Of a stretch of 7,099 nucleotides of DNA, positions 5,147-7,099 are shown in pieces (within the stretch, counting starts at the first letter, position 1; each line of letters opens with the position of its first letter). Under the pieces are notes generated by a model. The model searched no databases. It saw only the letters and a list, made by a program, of their open reading frames with translations, and was not told where the DNA came from. Origin of the DNA: Acidobacteriaceae bacterium (GTDB lineage Bacteria > Acidobacteriota > Terriglobia > Terriglobales > Acidobacteriaceae); assembly GCA_003140705.1 (NCBI GenBank), contig PLKU01000245.1:5482-12580 (forward strand), written 5' to 3'. A program made the position numbers and the translations under genes.

Positions 5147-6817
5147 ATGCCGAAGCGCCTGCGGGAAGAAGACCTGGTTTCGATCGTGGATGTCGCACGC
5201 CAAAGGACCGATGGCGCGCGGAGAAGCGAAATTGCTCAAGCCCTGAAAGACGTCCCGCAACGAACCCTCCAGTATTGGCTGAAAAGTCTCGTGGAGGATG
5301 GGCGGCTCATACAGGAGGGCAAGGGACCGGCCGCGCGATACCGGCTTCCGGCCGCAGCAGAGAAGCAGAAGGAAACGGCTGCGCGGCAAGCTGCGCCAGG
5401 AGAAGAAAAGCCGGAAGAGGCCATGGTGCCTCTCTCCGCCGAAAGCAAGAAGATACACGAGTATCTGCGGCAGCCGTCCGAGGCAAGAAAAGCGGTGGGA
5501 TATAACCGTCAGTTTCTCGACGGCTATCGACCCAACACGAGTTTCTATCTGTCACCGAAAGAGAGGGCGCAACTGGCGGAGTTGGGCAGGACAAAAGCTG
5601 GTGTTGAAGCGGCCGGCACTTACGCGAAGCAGATTCTCAACCGCTTGCTCATCGACCTGTCATGGAACTCAAGCCGCCTGGAGGGAAATACCTATTCGCT
5701 GCTTGATACCCGCCGCCTCATCGAATTCGGAGAACAGGCGCAGGGCCGGAACAGGCTGGAGACCCAGATGATTCTCAATCACAAGGACGCCATCGCGTTT
5801 CTTGTGAGCGCGGCGGAAGAGATCGGCTTCAATCGATATACGGTTTTGAACCTCCACGCCATTCTGGCGCAGAACCTCCTGCTGGATGAGGAGGCGGCCG
5901 GACGCTTGCGGCGAATTGCCGTCGGCATTGAAAAGTCTGCGTTTCACCCTCTCGAAGTCCCGCAGCTGATAGAGGAGTGTTTCAATCAGGTCTTGGCGAC
6001 AGCAAACGCAATCCAGGACCCATTCGAGCAATCGTTCTTCGCCATGGTGCATCTGCCGTACCTTCAGCCCTTCGACGATGTAAACAAGCGTGTCTCGCGC
6101 CTGGCGGCAAACATTCCCTTCATCAAGGGAAACCTGTCGCCGCTGTCGTTCACAGGCGTGCCGCGTTCAAGCTACACGGATGCGATGCTCGGCGTTTATG
6201 AGCTAAACAGGGTAGACCTCTTGAAGGATGTCTTCATCTGGGCCTATGAGCGGTCGGCCGACCGATACGCGGCCGTAAGGCAATCTCTGGGGGACCCCGA
6301 TCCTTTCAGGCAACGGCATCGGGAAGCGCTGCGGCAGCTTGTGGGCGACGTGGTGCGAGGGAAGATGAAGAGGAAAGCGGCTGCTGCGTATATCGCGGAG
6401 TGGGTAAAGGACAATGTCACAGCCGATGAGCGCGAGACGTTCAGGGGAATCGCCGAGACGGATCTTCTCAGCTTGCATGAGGGAAATTTCGCGCGCCTTC
6501 AGGTTCGACCGAGCGAATTCGCGGCGTGGCAGGCCGCGTGGGAAAACAAAGAATTGGCATTCCCTGCCCCCGAGGAAAGGTATGACATCGGGCGGGATGT
6601 TGTCGTGTTCTGGGGTCTCGACAGGGATCAGCGGATACCATGTGCGATCAGCAGAGAGGCGCTGGACGACCATTTCCGTGGCGACAACAGGAACAAACTC
6701 GAAGTGTTCCGGGAAAATCGTCCGGCCATCGAAGAGATCACTCGACGCAAATATCTTTCCGGCCGCGTTGAACCCGACGGAACCGTGCTGATACGCACGG
6801 CCGATAATCCTCATTGA
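5147..6817 (+). CDS. Winged-helix Fic-domain protein with atypical core and DUF1488-like C-terminus
   Basis: The product is 556 residues from ATG 5147, with AAAGGA 8 bases upstream. Residues about 1-67 form a winged-helix domain: ARRSEIAQAL then VPQRTLQYWLKSLVEDGRLI, with the wing ending GPAARYRL. A charged linker (about 70-95) follows. SSRLEG (175-180) fits the class II Fic inhibitory motif [S/T]xxxE[G/N], where Glu normally obstructs the ATP site. The Fic core is QPFDDVNKRVSR (307-318), against canonical HPFxxGNGRxxR: Gln307 replaces the catalytic His, Val312 the first Gly and Lys314 the second, the NKR recalling Doc. The nearest His is five residues earlier (His302). Downstream SPLSFTGVP (331-339) and GVYELNRVDLLKDVFIWAYE (349-368) are typical of long Fic proteins. 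Residues about 485-555 (IPCAISREALDDHF, NRPAIEEITRRKY, DGTVLIRT) resemble DUF1488, a weaker call. Canonical Fic enzymes transfer AMP to protein hydroxyls. Without His that is doubtful here, and a DNA-binding regulator or altered transferase is plausible. No antitoxin-like neighbour is present. Confidence 0.9.
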   Translation: MPKRLREEDLVSIVDVARQRTDGARRSEIAQALKDVPQRTLQYWLKSLVEDGRLIQEGKGPAARYRLPAAAEKQKETAARQAAPGEEKPEEAMVPLSAESKKIHEYLRQPSEARKAVGYNRQFLDGYRPNTSFYLSPKERAQLAELGRTKAGVEAAGTYAKQILNRLLIDLSWNSSRLEGNTYSLLDTRRLIEFGEQAQGRNRLETQMILNHKDAIAFLVSAAEEIGFNRYTVLNLHAILAQNLLLDEEAAGRLRRIAVGIEKSAFHPLEVPQLIEECFNQVLATANAIQDPFEQSFFAMVHLPYLQPFDDVNKRVSRLAANIPFIKGNLSPLSFTGVPRSSYTDAMLGVYELNRVDLLKDVFIWAYERSADRYAAVRQSLGDPDPFRQRHREALRQLVGDVVRGKMKRKAAAAYIAEWVKDNVTADERETFRGIAETDLLSLHEGNFARLQVRPSEFAAWQAAWENKELAFPAPEERYDIGRDVVVFWGLDRDQRIPCAISREALDDHFRGDNRNKLEVFRENRPAIEEITRRKYLSGRVEPDGTVLIRTADNPH

Positions 6818-7044
6818 GGCACGGCGCTGCTAGTGCTGGTGCGGACGATGATGGTGATCATGCTGGTGGTGGAACGCCCACACGGATCATAGTGGTGGTA
6901 ATGGGTGAATGCTGCCGCTAATTCCAGGAATATGCTGCCGCCGCGCCATTTTAGGTGCGCTGTTGACGTGCCATCAAGCCAAACGGAAAACTGCCTCTCG
7001 GTACCGTTTACCAAGTAGCAATTTCCGAGTGGCCGACGATCCAT
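6811..7044 (-). pseudogene. Doubtful minus-strand ORF with a frame-split histidine-rich tail
   Basis: A 77-residue frame starts at ATG 7044 just after an in-frame TAA, and its stop overlaps the 3' end of the Fic gene. I recognise no domain, and no clear Shine-Dalgarno is visible. It reads THYHHYDP at 6906-6883 and then continues as an unremarkable Ser/Thr/Ile sequence. In the neighbouring frame, 6883-6830 encodes VWAFHHQHDHHHRPHQH followed by TAG. Adding one base near 6884 would join the two histidine-rich parts into a protein of about 72 residues ending in a dense His tail. This suggests a frameshifted small His-rich, possibly metal-binding, protein. It could also be chance, since the segment is a low-complexity GGTG/ATG-rich stretch. 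Confidence 0.3.
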
Positions 7045-7099
7045 TCGTTAAATACCGAACACAGCCAAACACCCGGGGACGGTTCCGTGATCGATGGTC
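6818..7099. other. Right-end region downstream of the Fic gene
   Basis: About 280 bp contain no plus-strand gene and no hairpin-plus-T terminator for the Fic gene. Positions about 6830-6905 are low-complexity, with repeated GTG/ATG/CTG triplets on the plus strand that read as CAC/CAT/CAG on the minus strand. The remainder to the window edge shows nothing I can assign beyond the doubtful ORF. Confidence 0.5.

Noticed and set aside
5147..6817. Fic gene as the toxin of a toxin-antitoxin pair
   Set aside because: No small antitoxin-like gene is adjacent, the inhibitory motif is built into the protein itself, and the catalytic His is absent.

Overview
The window looks like chromosomal DNA of an Acidobacteriota member (Terriglobia or Solibacter-type). 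This assignment rests on protein style only. The left-edge gene encodes a TonB-dependent receptor with an N-terminal carboxypeptidase-regulatory-like domain, a type greatly expanded in that phylum. The second gene encodes a membrane-anchored winged-helix protein with the 'DNIVRVNATELRKRIE ... LEIPRGGYKPIF' signature I associate with the same group. No rRNA, tRNA, CRISPR array or complete insertion sequence is visible.

Layout from left to right. (1) At 891-1 on the minus strand is the first 297 codons of an exported TonB-dependent receptor, which runs off the window. (2) From 892 to 1700 is a gene-poor divergent spacer of about 800 bp, unusually rich in inverted repeats and holding one spaced direct repeat. 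(3) At 1701-3059 on the plus strand is a ToxR/CadC-like one-component regulator candidate: cytoplasmic winged helix, one membrane span, and an extracytoplasmic domain of unknown role. (4) At 4606-3239 on the minus strand, convergent with the regulator, is a Tat-exported glycoside hydrolase of the GH63/MGH1-like (alpha/alpha)6-barrel type. (5) From 4607 to 5146 is a second divergent spacer that ends in a striking operator array. (6) At 5147-6817 on the plus strand is a Fic-type protein with an N-terminal winged helix, a non-canonical Fic core and a DUF1488-like C-terminus. (7) The right end holds only a doubtful minus-strand ORF with a histidine-rich tail split between two frames.

The most interesting unit is the Fic gene with its promoter. 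Six copies of TTGCGCGAT or its complement lie within 100 bp, about two helical turns apart. They cover a good sigma70-type promoter (TTGATA, 17 bp, TTTAAT), and the last two form a perfect 10-bp inverted repeat at and just after the predicted transcription start. The encoded protein carries its own winged helix, so autoregulation is the simplest reading. Its Fic core has Gln where the catalytic His is expected and NKR in place of NGR, while the class II inhibitory motif SxxxEG is kept. It may therefore be a regulator or enzyme that has left AMP transfer behind. A seventh exact copy of the 9-mer lies just upstream of the divergent glycoside hydrolase gene and could link the two genes.

The left half suggests a nutrient-uptake theme (outer-membrane receptor, membrane-bound regulator, exported glycoside hydrolase). 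No shared operon is visible, so this link is inferred from proximity only.
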